From assembly GCA_030637245.1 (NCBI GenBank), contig DAOVVI010000044.1:1-8406 (forward strand): a stretch of DNA of 8,406 nt, written 5' to 3'. A program made the position numbers and the translations under genes. Shown piece by piece: positions 1 through 6,615 of this stretch. The notes beneath the pieces were generated by a model. The model saw nothing but the letters and a program-made list of their open reading frames with translations. It did not search any database and had not been told where the DNA came from. How positions within the stretch are numbered: the stretch's first letter is position 1; each line of letters opens with the position of its first letter. Source of the DNA: Cyclobacteriaceae bacterium. Its GTDB lineage: Bacteria > Bacteroidota > Bacteroidia > Cytophagales > Cyclobacteriaceae.

Positions 1-197
1 AGCGATGGAGAAGATATATTTTGTATTGAATTTACTCATTTTGTGATGTGAGTGATTTAAATTAAAAAATGGATTTTCGATTCTTTAAAATAAGAAGATA
101 AATTCAGTTGTAAAAATTGAAGCACTTTCTAAATTGATGAATTATTAGCGGTACCTAAAATAATTATAAAATATCGATAACTTAAACAAATCCGTCT
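1..197. other. Left-edge intergenic region / leader of the GH27 gene
   Basis: This is A/T-rich sequence upstream of the glycosidase gene. Two weak hints of a neighbouring gene compete at the edge. On the - strand an ATG at 39-37 opens a frame that stays open to base 1 (13 codons, MSKFNTKYIFSIA), preceded by an A-rich stretch, which could be the start of a divergent exported protein. On the + strand, frame 1 is open from base 1 to a TGA at 49-51 and could be the tail of an upstream gene. Too little is visible to choose between them, so neither is called as a gene. There is no Shine-Dalgarno sequence before the ATG at 198, and no convincing promoter. Confidence 0.4.
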
Positions 198-1730
198 ATG
201 AGATCTTTAATATTGTTTTTGTTTCTGAGCATACCAGTCCAAATAATGTCTCAGGAAAGTGTAAATGGAAAATATGAAGAATATATTCTCACCCCGGCAC
301 CACCGCAATCACCACGAATAAATAGCCCTTCGCTATACGGTTTGAGACCCGGATCGCCTTTGATTTACAGAGTACCCTGTACCGGTGAAAGGCCAATAGA
401 ATTTGAGGCTGAAGATATACCGGAAGGAGTTTTGCTCAATAAAGAAACGGGTATAATGACTGGAATAATAGAAAAACCGGGATCTTACACCATGATATTA
501 AAAGCTAAAAACAGCTTTGGGCATTTTTCCAGAGAGTTTACCCTTGATGTGGGAGATAAGCTTGCGCTGACGCCTCCAATGGGTTGGAACAGTTGGTACA
601 TTCATTATGACCGGATCAGTGATAAAACCATGCGGGAAGCCGCCGATCAAATGATTGCCACCGGTATGGCCGATTATGGTTATCAGTATGTTAACATTGA
701 TGATTGCTGGATGATGAAGTTGAAATCGGAAGACGTGGATATTAATGGAAAGAGAAGAGACAAACAAGGTGTGATCATCCCCAACAAACGATTCCCGGAT
801 ATGAAAGGAATGGCCGATTACATTCATGCTAAAGGATTGAAGGCAGGATTGTATATTTCTCCCGGACCAAGTACCTGTGCGGGTTATGAGGGGAGTTATA
901 AACATGAAGCCCAGGATGCGGCTACATTTGCTGATTGGGGATATGATTTCCTGAAATATGACTGGTGCAGTTATCGTAAGGTAGCAGGGAAGAAGAGTGA
1001 TCCGGATTATTTTATCCGGCCCTACCTTTTGATGTGGGATGAATTGCAAAAACAGGACAGGGATATCGTGCTAAATCTCTGCCAGTATGGAATGGGTAAT
1101 GTATGGGAGTGGGGAGGAGAAGTGGGAAATTGCTGGCGAACGACAGGTGATCTTGGCCTGGAGGAACGCAAGAATCTGCCCGGATTTTACTCAATTGGCT
1201 TAAGCAATGCACGGCATGCAAAATATGCAATACCCGGTGGTTGGAATGATCCGGATTATATTTTAATCGGTTGGGTTGGGAATGCTCATGGTATGGCGGA
1301 AGGCACACCAACAGACCTTACTCCCAATGAACAATACAGCTATATGTCGATGTGGTCATTAATGGCTGCTCCGTTAATTTTCAGCGGTGATATGGCGAAG
1401 CTAGATAAATTCACATTAAATGTACTTTGTAATCATGAGGTGATTGAGGTTAACCAGGATCCATTGGGGAAACAGGCAATGCTATTAGAAAAAACAGATC
1501 ATCAGTTTGTAATGGTGAAACCGATGATCGATGGCTCCATTTCTGTAGGAATTTTTAATTTAAATGATGAAGTCAAAAAAATTACTATAACCTGGGATGA
1601 TCTGGAGATATCAGGGAATAAACACATAAGAGACCTTTGGCGTCAAAAAGACCTGGGTACATTTTCTGACCGTTTTATCACGGAAATTCAGCCACATGGT
1701 GTTACGTTGATTAGACTATTTAACGAATGA
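198..1730 (+). CDS. Secreted GH27 alpha-galactosidase-like glycoside hydrolase with N-terminal Ig-like domain
   Basis: Predicted retaining glycosidase that removes terminal alpha-galactosyl (or related) residues from oligo- or polysaccharides outside the cytoplasm. Residues 1 to about 18 form a signal peptide with a hydrophobic core (LILFLFLSIPVQI) and no lipobox cysteine. Residues about 30-118 look like the putative Ig (He_PIG) domain often found before this catalytic domain. The GH27 barrel begins at LTPPMGWNSW (124-133) and continues with NIDDCWM (167-172 region). The presumed nucleophile is D255 in KYDWC and the presumed acid/base is D318 in WRTTGD. WNDPD (349-353) and MAAPLIFSGD (389-398) are also typical. 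A C-terminal beta domain covers about 430-508. The length of 510 aa is normal for this two-domain form. The substrate-contact Glu of human GLA (CEW) appears as Gln here (CQY, Q296), so the exact sugar specificity is uncertain. The start is the first ATG before the signal peptide. No SusC/SusD-like partner lies next to it, and no terminator hairpin is seen after the TGA. Confidence 0.93.
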   Translation: MRSLILFLFLSIPVQIMSQESVNGKYEEYILTPAPPQSPRINSPSLYGLRPGSPLIYRVPCTGERPIEFEAEDIPEGVLLNKETGIMTGIIEKPGSYTMILKAKNSFGHFSREFTLDVGDKLALTPPMGWNSWYIHYDRISDKTMREAADQMIATGMADYGYQYVNIDDCWMMKLKSEDVDINGKRRDKQGVIIPNKRFPDMKGMADYIHAKGLKAGLYISPGPSTCAGYEGSYKHEAQDAATFADWGYDFLKYDWCSYRKVAGKKSDPDYFIRPYLLMWDELQKQDRDIVLNLCQYGMGNVWEWGGEVGNCWRTTGDLGLEERKNLPGFYSIGLSNARHAKYAIPGGWNDPDYILIGWVGNAHGMAEGTPTDLTPNEQYSYMSMWSLMAAPLIFSGDMAKLDKFTLNVLCNHEVIEVNQDPLGKQAMLLEKTDHQFVMVKPMIDGSISVGIFNLNDEVKKITITWDDLEISGNKHIRDLWRQKDLGTFSDRFITEIQPHGVTLIRLFNE

Positions 1731-2121
1731 GTTCTGATTGACATTAATATAGACTGACCGGTGCTTCAGAATTGTTCATATATTCAAACAAATAGAGACC
1801 ATAGAAATTCAGAAATCTTCATTGAGCGAAATCATCAATTTCATAATCACGTTCATTTTGAGGTTCACTACAGTTTACAACTATTTGAACCACGATTGAA
1901 TCCCAAATCACAGAAAAGTACAAATAACACATTAGATATGCTGATTCAATTATACTGTCATATTGACTGCTAAAAATAACATTATTCCACTCAAGGTGAC
2001 ATGATGGCATTAAAAGCAGCCAATTGTCATTAGAAATCCATAATAAACGCATTGGTATGGGAATTGATTAATGGGTAGTGAGAAAAATAAAACAAATGTA
2101 TAACTTAAAATAATTAATAAA
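1731..2121. other. Gene-free stretch between the glycosidase and hsp20
   Basis: About 390 bases without a convincing gene. There is no T-tailed hairpin after the glycosidase. The only inverted match near it is a weak 6-base pair, TTCTGA at 1732-1737 with TCAGAA at 1766-1771. A 77-codon frame on the - strand (2052-1819) and a GTG-started 70-codon frame on the + strand (1761-1973) overlap each other. Neither resembles a family I recognise. The last 40 bases are very A/T-rich and must contain the hsp20 leader, but I see no -33/-7 promoter pair, no Shine-Dalgarno sequence and no CIRCE-type heat shock operator (TTAGCACTC inverted repeat). Confidence 0.5.
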
Positions 2122-2568
2122 ATGACACTCATTAAAAGAAGTAACAGATTGTTCCCAAGTGTACCATCATTTTTTGATGATTTCTTGACAAAGGACGTAT
2201 TTGATTGGTCAAATGCCAATAACGCTTATGGTTCATCTTTACCGGCAGTTAATATCAAAGAAGACGATAATAACTTTGAAGTAGAAGTAGCTGTGCCAGG
2301 ATTAAATAAAGATGATTTTAATATTGAATTGGAAAATGACGTATTAACTCTCTCTTCTGAAAACGAAACAAAATCAGAAACTGATGAAAACAATTATATG
2401 AGAAGAGAGTTTAAGTATTCTTCGTTTAAAAGAACTTTTTCCTTGCCTGAGAATAAGGTAGATGGTGATAAAGTAAAAGCAAAATACACAGATGGAGTTT
2501 TGCATGTTACACTTCCAAAAAAAGAAGAAGCAAAACCAAAACCTGTGAGAATGATTAAGATTGGATAA
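2122..2568 (+). CDS. Small heat shock protein, Hsp20/alpha-crystallin family
   Basis: ATP-independent cytoplasmic chaperone that should form oligomers and hold unfolding proteins until ATP-dependent chaperones refold them. The N-terminal arm (about 1-40) contains the typical FPSVPSFFDDFL segment. The alpha-crystallin domain spans about 41-133, with EVEVAVPGLNKDDFNIELEN (53-72) and the signature AKYTDGVL (120-127), a form of AxxxNGVL with Asp for Asn. The C-terminal tail carries the I-x-I anchor motif as IKI (145-147), which in this family docks into a neighbouring subunit. At 148 aa it has the usual length and all parts needed for oligomer assembly. The ATG at 2122 gives the expected N-terminus, and the bases before it are A/T-rich with no Shine-Dalgarno sequence. 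It appears monocistronic, with a strong terminator 30 bases downstream. No heat shock operator is visible. Confidence 0.96.
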   Translation: MTLIKRSNRLFPSVPSFFDDFLTKDVFDWSNANNAYGSSLPAVNIKEDDNNFEVEVAVPGLNKDDFNIELENDVLTLSSENETKSETDENNYMRREFKYSSFKRTFSLPENKVDGDKVKAKYTDGVLHVTLPKKEEAKPKPVRMIKIG

Positions 2569-2598
2569 TAGAGGTAGTTAGTTTGTTTAGGTTTAATG

Positions 2599-2625
2599 AA
2601 AGGCGGGGTAAAACCCGCCTTTTTT
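2599..2625 (+). terminator. Rho-independent terminator of hsp20
   Basis: The hairpin AAAGGCGGG (2599-2607) pairs perfectly with CCCGCCTTT (2614-2622) around a 6-base GTAAAA loop. It runs into six T residues at 2620-2625. The G/C-rich stem stands out in A/T-rich surroundings and lies about 30 bases after the hsp20 stop, so it should end that transcript and isolate it from rmlD. The A's preceding the stem give a shorter T-like tail on the other strand as well, but no - strand gene ends here. Confidence 0.92.
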
Positions 2626-2789
2626 GGTATGAGGGAAATAGACTAATTCAATTTTGGAATAAAGATTTATGTACACTATCCAATCAGTTACTTTCATTTT
2701 TGTTTAATTTTGTAGCCGAAGTTCCAATTGCAAAGAGATTATATATTGCCTGATAAACTCATTTTAAACAGTTTTAGGATATTGATTTT

Positions 2790-2837
2790 TAATGAAAGGA
2801 AAGCTAAAGGATAAAATATTATCCTGAATTTTCATTA
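2790..2837. repeat. Compound inverted repeat (two nested stems)
   Basis: The inner stem AGGATAA (2808-2814) pairs with TTATCCT (2819-2825) across a 4-base AATA loop. The outer stem TAATGAAA (2790-2797) pairs with TTTCATTA (2830-2837). The two are separated by an unpaired 10-base left arm and a 4-base right arm. All 15 pairs are Watson-Crick but mostly A-T, so stability would be low. A T-run follows only about 6 bases later (2844-2849), so this is a poor terminator. It may be a protein-binding site, an RNA element, or chance in A/T-rich DNA. Confidence 0.4.
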
Positions 2838-2919
2838 CTAAGTCTTTTTTACTCAATACATTAGTACTTATCGTTCCATTGAATCACCCAATTTAGAAAA
2901 TAGCAATGAAAACAATTTT

Positions 2920-2927
2920 TACATTTG
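2920..2927 (+). promoter_or_regulatory. Possible -7 promoter element for rmlD
   Basis: TACATTTG is an exact match to the Bacteroidota -7 consensus TAnnTTTG and ends 9 bases before the ATG at 2937. No clear TTG is present at the -33 position; the nearest is TTTAG at 2892-2896, about 23 bases upstream, which is too far and imperfect. If used, transcription would start around 2931, leaving a leader of only about 6 bases. Confidence 0.4.
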
Positions 2928-2936
2928 TAGATATTA

Positions 2937-3824
2937 ATGAGTAATCAATTGGAAAAAACCACAATTTTAGTCACCGGTGCCAATGGGCAATTAGGATCCG
3001 AATTAAATATTATTTCTGCATACGAACCTTATCATTTCATTTTTACAGATATCAAGGAGCTAAACCTAACAGATGGCGCTGAGGTTAATTCATTTTTTAA
3101 TACGCATAAAATTGACTTTTGCATCAATTGTGCTGCCTATACAGCAGTTGATAATGCTGAAAAAAATATTGAAGCTGCCAGGGCTGTAAATGTGGATGCC
3201 GTTCAAAATATTGCAGAAGCATGTACTATTAATAATACATATTTAATTCACATTTCGACGGATTTTGTTTTTAGAGGAAATACTTTTCTTCCGCTAACGG
3301 AAGAAGCCAAACCAGACCCTGTCAGTGTTTATGGATTTACCAAATTAGAGGGCGAAAGTGTTGCCTTAAAGACTAATCGTAAAACATTGATTATCAGAAC
3401 ATCATGGCTTTATAGTTCATTTGGGAATAATTTTATGAAGACCATGATTCGATTTGGGAAAGAAAGGGAAGAATTAGGAGTAGTAGTAGATCAGATTGGC
3501 ACTCCAACCTATGCCGGAGATTTGGCTAAAGCGATTATAGAAATTATAAAGAAATCTGATCAATATGATCTGGAGCAAAATTGTGGATTATATCATTACA
3601 GCAATGAAGGCGTTGCTTCCTGGTACGATTTTGCCAAGGCTGTTTTAGATTTAAAATCAATAAATGTTAATCTGAAACCACTAAAAACCACAGAATACCA
3701 CACTCCTGCAAAACGACCTCAATATTGCCTCATGGACAAATCAAAGATTAAAAAGACGTTTAATTTAAAAATTCCGTATTGGAGAGATAGTTTGAAATTG
3801 TGCCTCGAGTTAATTGATGATTAA
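2937..3824 (+). CDS. rfbD: dTDP-4-dehydrorhamnose reductase, RmlD family
   Basis: Predicted to reduce dTDP-4-dehydro-L-rhamnose to dTDP-L-rhamnose with NAD(P)H, the last step in making the rhamnose donor for surface polysaccharides. It is a cytoplasmic extended short-chain dehydrogenase with a Rossmann fold. The nucleotide-binding glycines are in TGANGQLG (13-20), and AAYTAVDNAE (66-75) is typical of RmlD. The catalytic Thr is T108 in STD, and YGFTK (132-136) supplies the Tyr and Lys. The C-terminal TPAKRPQYCLMDKSK (256-270) corresponds to the family's substrate-binding RP motif. At 295 aa the length is normal. The start at 2937 is the first ATG and gives a few extra residues before ILVTGANG; a TTG at 2949 would give a more typical N-terminus. 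rmlA, rmlB and rmlC are not adjacent. The stop codon overlaps the stop of the convergent TRAP gene. Related sugar-nucleotide reductases of the same superfamily cannot be fully excluded. Confidence 0.92.
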   Translation: MSNQLEKTTILVTGANGQLGSELNIISAYEPYHFIFTDIKELNLTDGAEVNSFFNTHKIDFCINCAAYTAVDNAEKNIEAARAVNVDAVQNIAEACTINNTYLIHISTDFVFRGNTFLPLTEEAKPDPVSVYGFTKLEGESVALKTNRKTLIIRTSWLYSSFGNNFMKTMIRFGKEREELGVVVDQIGTPTYAGDLAKAIIEIIKKSDQYDLEQNCGLYHYSNEGVASWYDFAKAVLDLKSINVNLKPLKTTEYHTPAKRPQYCLMDKSKIKKTFNLKIPYWRDSLKLCLELIDD

Positions 3825-5095
3825 TCCATCAACCAATTAGGGAGAAATAATGAGATTTGCGGAATATACGTAACCAATAACAATACGATTAAACTTATAA
3901 CTAAAAATGGCAATCCTGCCTTGCTTACTTTTCCAATTGAAACTTTTCCAATACTTGACGCCACAAAAAGGCAAACACCTACAGGAGGAGTGTTCAATCC
4001 GATGATCAGGTTTAGCACGGCAATTACGGCAAATTGAGTGGGATCAATTCCTACGCCAACTGCCACCTTCAATAATATCGGGAATAGAATAAGAAGTGCA
4101 GCTATCGTCTCCATAAAGGTTCCGACAAAAATCAATAGAATGTTGATTAAAATGAGCAGTACATATTTATTAGTAGAAATGGAAAGCAAGGAAGATGCAA
4201 TCATTTGAGGAATTTGTTCACTTATAAGAATCCAGCCAAACAAATTGGCGAACCCAACAAGTACCATTAAGGATGCTGTCGTTATGGTAGAGTCTAAGAT
4301 AATCCTTGGTAATTTGCGTATTTTTAATTCTTTATAAATAAATAAGCCAACAAATACTGCATACAAAACGGCAACAATAGAAGCTTCTGTCGGAGTAAAT
4401 ACACCTCCTACAATCCCAAAAAGAATAAGGAAGGTCATCAATATTGCCCAAAATGCATCAATAAAACCTTTGCCCATTTTTTTAATTCCAACCTTGCTTT
4501 TTTTTGGATGTCCTTTTTTTACAGATAAATAATATGAAATTCCCATGAGCCCAAAAGCAAGCAGTAATCCAGGTATTGCTCCGGCTAAAAACAATTTCCC
4601 AATTGATAAGCCGGTAAGGGAGCCAGCTATGATCATCGGCAAACTAGGGGGGATAATTGGTCCGACAGTAGATGAAGACGCTGTTAATGCACTGGAAAAA
4701 TCAGCTTCATAACCTTCTTTTTTCATGGCTGGAATCATTATTGAGCCGATGCTTGCCGTATCGGCTATTGCAGTTCCTGATATTCCGGCAAATATCATGG
4801 AAGCGCCAATATTGGCCAGACCGAGCCCTCCACGGATATGACCGACAAGGTTGTTACTAAATTTAATTATACGATCCGTCATGCCGCTGTTGTTCATGAT
4901 ATTTCCAGCCAAAATAAATCCTGGAATACTTAGCAACACAAAAACATCAATTCCCGAATACATCTTTAAAGGGATGATTACCAGCGGTATATCTGCGAAT
5001 AATAAATAAACTAATGAAGCGAGACCAAGTGAAAAAGCTATAGGAACACCAAAGAGTAATGCCAAGAAAAAAACTGCAAAAAGTATCCAGATCAT
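3821..5095 (-). CDS. dctM: TRAP transporter large permease, DctM family
   Basis: Inner-membrane transport subunit of a tripartite ATP-independent periplasmic transporter. It should couple import of the ligand delivered by the binding protein to inward sodium flow. The protein is hydrophobic throughout, with a dozen or so candidate membrane segments and re-entrant hairpins. Family motifs are intact: GISGTAIADTASIG (104-117) followed by IPAM (121-124), GPIIPPS (145-151), GGVFTPTEA (230-238) and GLNTPPVG (366-373). At 424 aa it is full length and not fused to the small permease. The ATG overlaps the TGA of the small permease gene by 4 bases (ATGA), pointing to translational coupling. A small in-frame repeat SIGKV-SIGKV lies at 381-390 near the C-terminus. 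Its stop codon overlaps that of rmlD on the other strand, and no terminator is visible after it. Confidence 0.96.
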   Translation of the reverse strand: MIWILFAVFFLALLFGVPIAFSLGLASLVYLLFADIPLVIIPLKMYSGIDVFVLLSIPGFILAGNIMNNSGMTDRIIKFSNNLVGHIRGGLGLANIGASMIFAGISGTAIADTASIGSIMIPAMKKEGYEADFSSALTASSSTVGPIIPPSLPMIIAGSLTGLSIGKLFLAGAIPGLLLAFGLMGISYYLSVKKGHPKKSKVGIKKMGKGFIDAFWAILMTFLILFGIVGGVFTPTEASIVAVLYAVFVGLFIYKELKIRKLPRIILDSTITTASLMVLVGFANLFGWILISEQIPQMIASSLLSISTNKYVLLILINILLIFVGTFMETIAALLILFPILLKVAVGVGIDPTQFAVIAVLNLIIGLNTPPVGVCLFVASSIGKVSIGKVSKAGLPFLVISLIVLLLVTYIPQISLFLPNWLMD

Positions 5096-5559
5096 ATGTT
5101 CTTCTGTTTTGTTTTAACAACCAATTCAATCGCTGAATAATATACGACCAGGATTCCCAGAATGAACATACTACTGAACACGAAAGACATATTAATTTGT
5201 AGGGAAGGCGAGGTTTCCGACGATCCTATATGAATAAAATTAATTGAATAAAACGATATAAGAATCCCAAAAAATAAGATAACTCCATGGATAATTACCT
5301 GAATTCTACTCTTGGTATTAGCATGGAATTTATCAAGGAAATAATCCAGTTGAACATAGCCATGATCTCTGATAGCTAAACCCGAACCAAATGCTACAGC
5401 AAATATAAAAAATATACGCGCAGCTTCTTCTGTCCAGTGTGGCGCACTTTCCAAAAAAAACCGTGTAAATACCTGGGTTACAACCGATAAAATCATTCCA
5501 ATTAAACTGATTATTACTCCAGATTCCACAAAAAAATCAACATATTTTTTGATTTTCAT
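5092..5559 (-). CDS. dctQ: TRAP transporter small permease, DctQ family
   Basis: Small membrane subunit that pairs with the large permease and helps dock the binding protein. At 155 aa it shows the expected four membrane segments, at about 8-32, 46-63, 86-107 and 125-148. The family signature W-x-E-E-x-x-R appears as HWTEEAAR (41-48), just before the second segment, and DHGYVQLD (65-72) is also typical of the family. The start lies 1 base after the binding protein's stop codon (TGA-T-ATG on the - strand) and its end overlaps the start of the large permease gene, so all three are almost certainly one translationally coupled operon. There is no room for a separate ribosome binding site outside the preceding gene. 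Confidence 0.93.
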   Translation of the reverse strand: MKIKKYVDFFVESGVIISLIGMILSVVTQVFTRFFLESAPHWTEEAARIFFIFAVAFGSGLAIRDHGYVQLDYFLDKFHANTKSRIQVIIHGVILFFGILISFYSINFIHIGSSETSPSLQINMSFVFSSMFILGILVVYYSAIELVVKTKQKNI

Positions 5560-5560
5560 A

Positions 5561-6550
5561 TCAATTCAACTTTTCAATATTTTCATAAACCTCGATCAAT
5601 TCTCCTGGTAAACTTTCTTTTACTGCCCGGCTGGCTTTTTCCTGAAATGCTACCTTATCAACAGTTTGTATAATCATGCCTTTTCTTTCTAATTCTTCGC
5701 GAAGATATTTTTCTTCTGCTTTGAATATTTTTTGATGGTATTCCTGTGTGAGCTTTCCGGCATTGATGATTACTTCTTGTAAATCTACAGGAAGGGATTG
5801 AAATTTTTCTTCTCCAATCACCACATACACCCAACCGATTACGTGTTCTGTGAGATTCACATATTTCTGCACTTCATAAAAGCCGGCACTATTAATTAAG
5901 GCATATGGATTTTCCTGTGCTTCAACGGTACCCTGTTGTAAAGCTGTAAATACCTCGGATAAAGTCATAGGCGTTGGTTTTGCTCCCAGCTCAGTCCAGG
6001 TCTTTACAAATATGGGTACATTCGGTACACGAAGTATAATACCTTTTAGATCTTCCGGAGTAGATATTGGTCGATTTGAGGTCAGATTTCTGGCACCTCG
6101 CTCGAAATATGCGATAGGTCTTAATCCAATATTCTTGATCATTTCAGCTGAAATCCGCTGGCCAACCGGTCCATCAACTACTTTTTTCAAATGATCTGAA
6201 TTTTTTATCAAATAGGGAACAGCACAAAAAACCGTAATTTTTGACCAGTTTTGCATGCTTTCTCCGGTTGTGGTCATGTCAACTATTCCCGCTTTAATCG
6301 ATCTGATCATATCACGTTCCTTTCCCAATTGTTCGGCCGGATAAACTCTCACTTCAATTCTACCTTCAGACAACTCTTCAACAAGCTCCTTGAATTTTAA
6401 TGATGATTTATGCCAGATATCAGATTCGTTGGCCTGGTGGCCAAATCGGAGTATTATGGAAGAATTATTACTGCTACAAGAACTGAAAAAACTAATTATA
6501 ACAGAAAAATAAACTACAGTAAGAATTTTACTTAGCTTGGGTGTTTTCAT
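5561..6550 (-). CDS. dctP: TRAP transporter substrate-binding lipoprotein, DctP family
   Basis: Extracytoplasmic binding protein that captures the ligand and delivers it to the two permeases. The N-terminus has a basic stretch, a hydrophobic core and the sequence FSSC, suggesting a lipobox with C25 as the lipidated residue, so the protein is probably membrane-anchored rather than freely periplasmic. The mature part shows DctP-family features: RFGHQANESDIWHK (35-48), PAEQLG (71-76), RGARNLTS (151-158), LRVPNVPIF (173-181) and EAQENPYA (210-217). By comparison with the sialic acid binding protein SiaP, R154 and R174 should lie at the ligand pocket, with R174 as the Arg that pairs with the ligand carboxylate. 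At 329 aa the length is usual. This supports an organic acid or sugar acid ligand, but the exact one cannot be read from sequence. The gene heads the three-gene TRAP operon and lies 65 bases after the kinase gene, with no hairpin between them. Confidence 0.95.
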   Translation of the reverse strand: MKTPKLSKILTVVYFSVIISFFSSCSSNNSSIILRFGHQANESDIWHKSSLKFKELVEELSEGRIEVRVYPAEQLGKERDMIRSIKAGIVDMTTTGESMQNWSKITVFCAVPYLIKNSDHLKKVVDGPVGQRISAEMIKNIGLRPIAYFERGARNLTSNRPISTPEDLKGIILRVPNVPIFVKTWTELGAKPTPMTLSEVFTALQQGTVEAQENPYALINSAGFYEVQKYVNLTEHVIGWVYVVIGEEKFQSLPVDLQEVIINAGKLTQEYHQKIFKAEEKYLREELERKGMIIQTVDKVAFQEKASRAVKESLPGELIEVYENIEKLN

Positions 6551-6615
6551 AGATGTATTGGGAACTTAAATTGACATTGAGGTAGCAAATCTTTATATAA
6601 TCCAACATGTATGTA

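Larger units (their letters stand above)
2569..2936. other. Gene-free stretch between hsp20 and rmlD
   Basis: About 370 bases, very A/T-rich. It contains the hsp20 terminator, a compound inverted repeat at 2790-2837, and a Bacteroidota-like -7 element at 2920-2927 just before rmlD; each is listed separately. I see no further open frame, tRNA or riboswitch-like structure in it. Confidence 0.55.

Noticed and set aside
108..136. Possible promoter TTG (108-110), 19 bases, TAAATTG (130-136) before the glycosidase
   Set aside because: The spacing fits the Bacteroidota pattern, but the -7 part is one T short of TAnnTTTG and such matches are common in A/T-rich DNA.
498..1049. 183-codon - strand frame inside the glycosidase gene
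   Set aside because: It is antisense to a well-supported GH27 catalytic domain and its translation has no protein-like features.
1761..1973. 70-codon open frame on the + strand, starting with GTG
   Set aside because: Its His/Asn/Gln-rich translation resembles nothing known, and it lies opposite another equally weak frame.
1819..2052. 77-codon open frame on the - strand, starting with ATG
   Set aside because: There is no recognisable family, no clear translation signal, and it overlaps another random frame on the + strand. It is kept only as a note on the gap.
3921..3960. Short repeat ACTTTTCCAAT in the large permease gene as a possible DNA repeat element
   Set aside because: It simply encodes the SIGKV-SIGKV peptide repeat within an intact coding region and does not recur elsewhere in the window.
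6586..6593. AAGATTTG on the - strand before dctP, close to a -7 element
   Set aside because: The first base does not match the consensus and the only nearby upstream TTG is just 9 bases away, so it is not a credible promoter.
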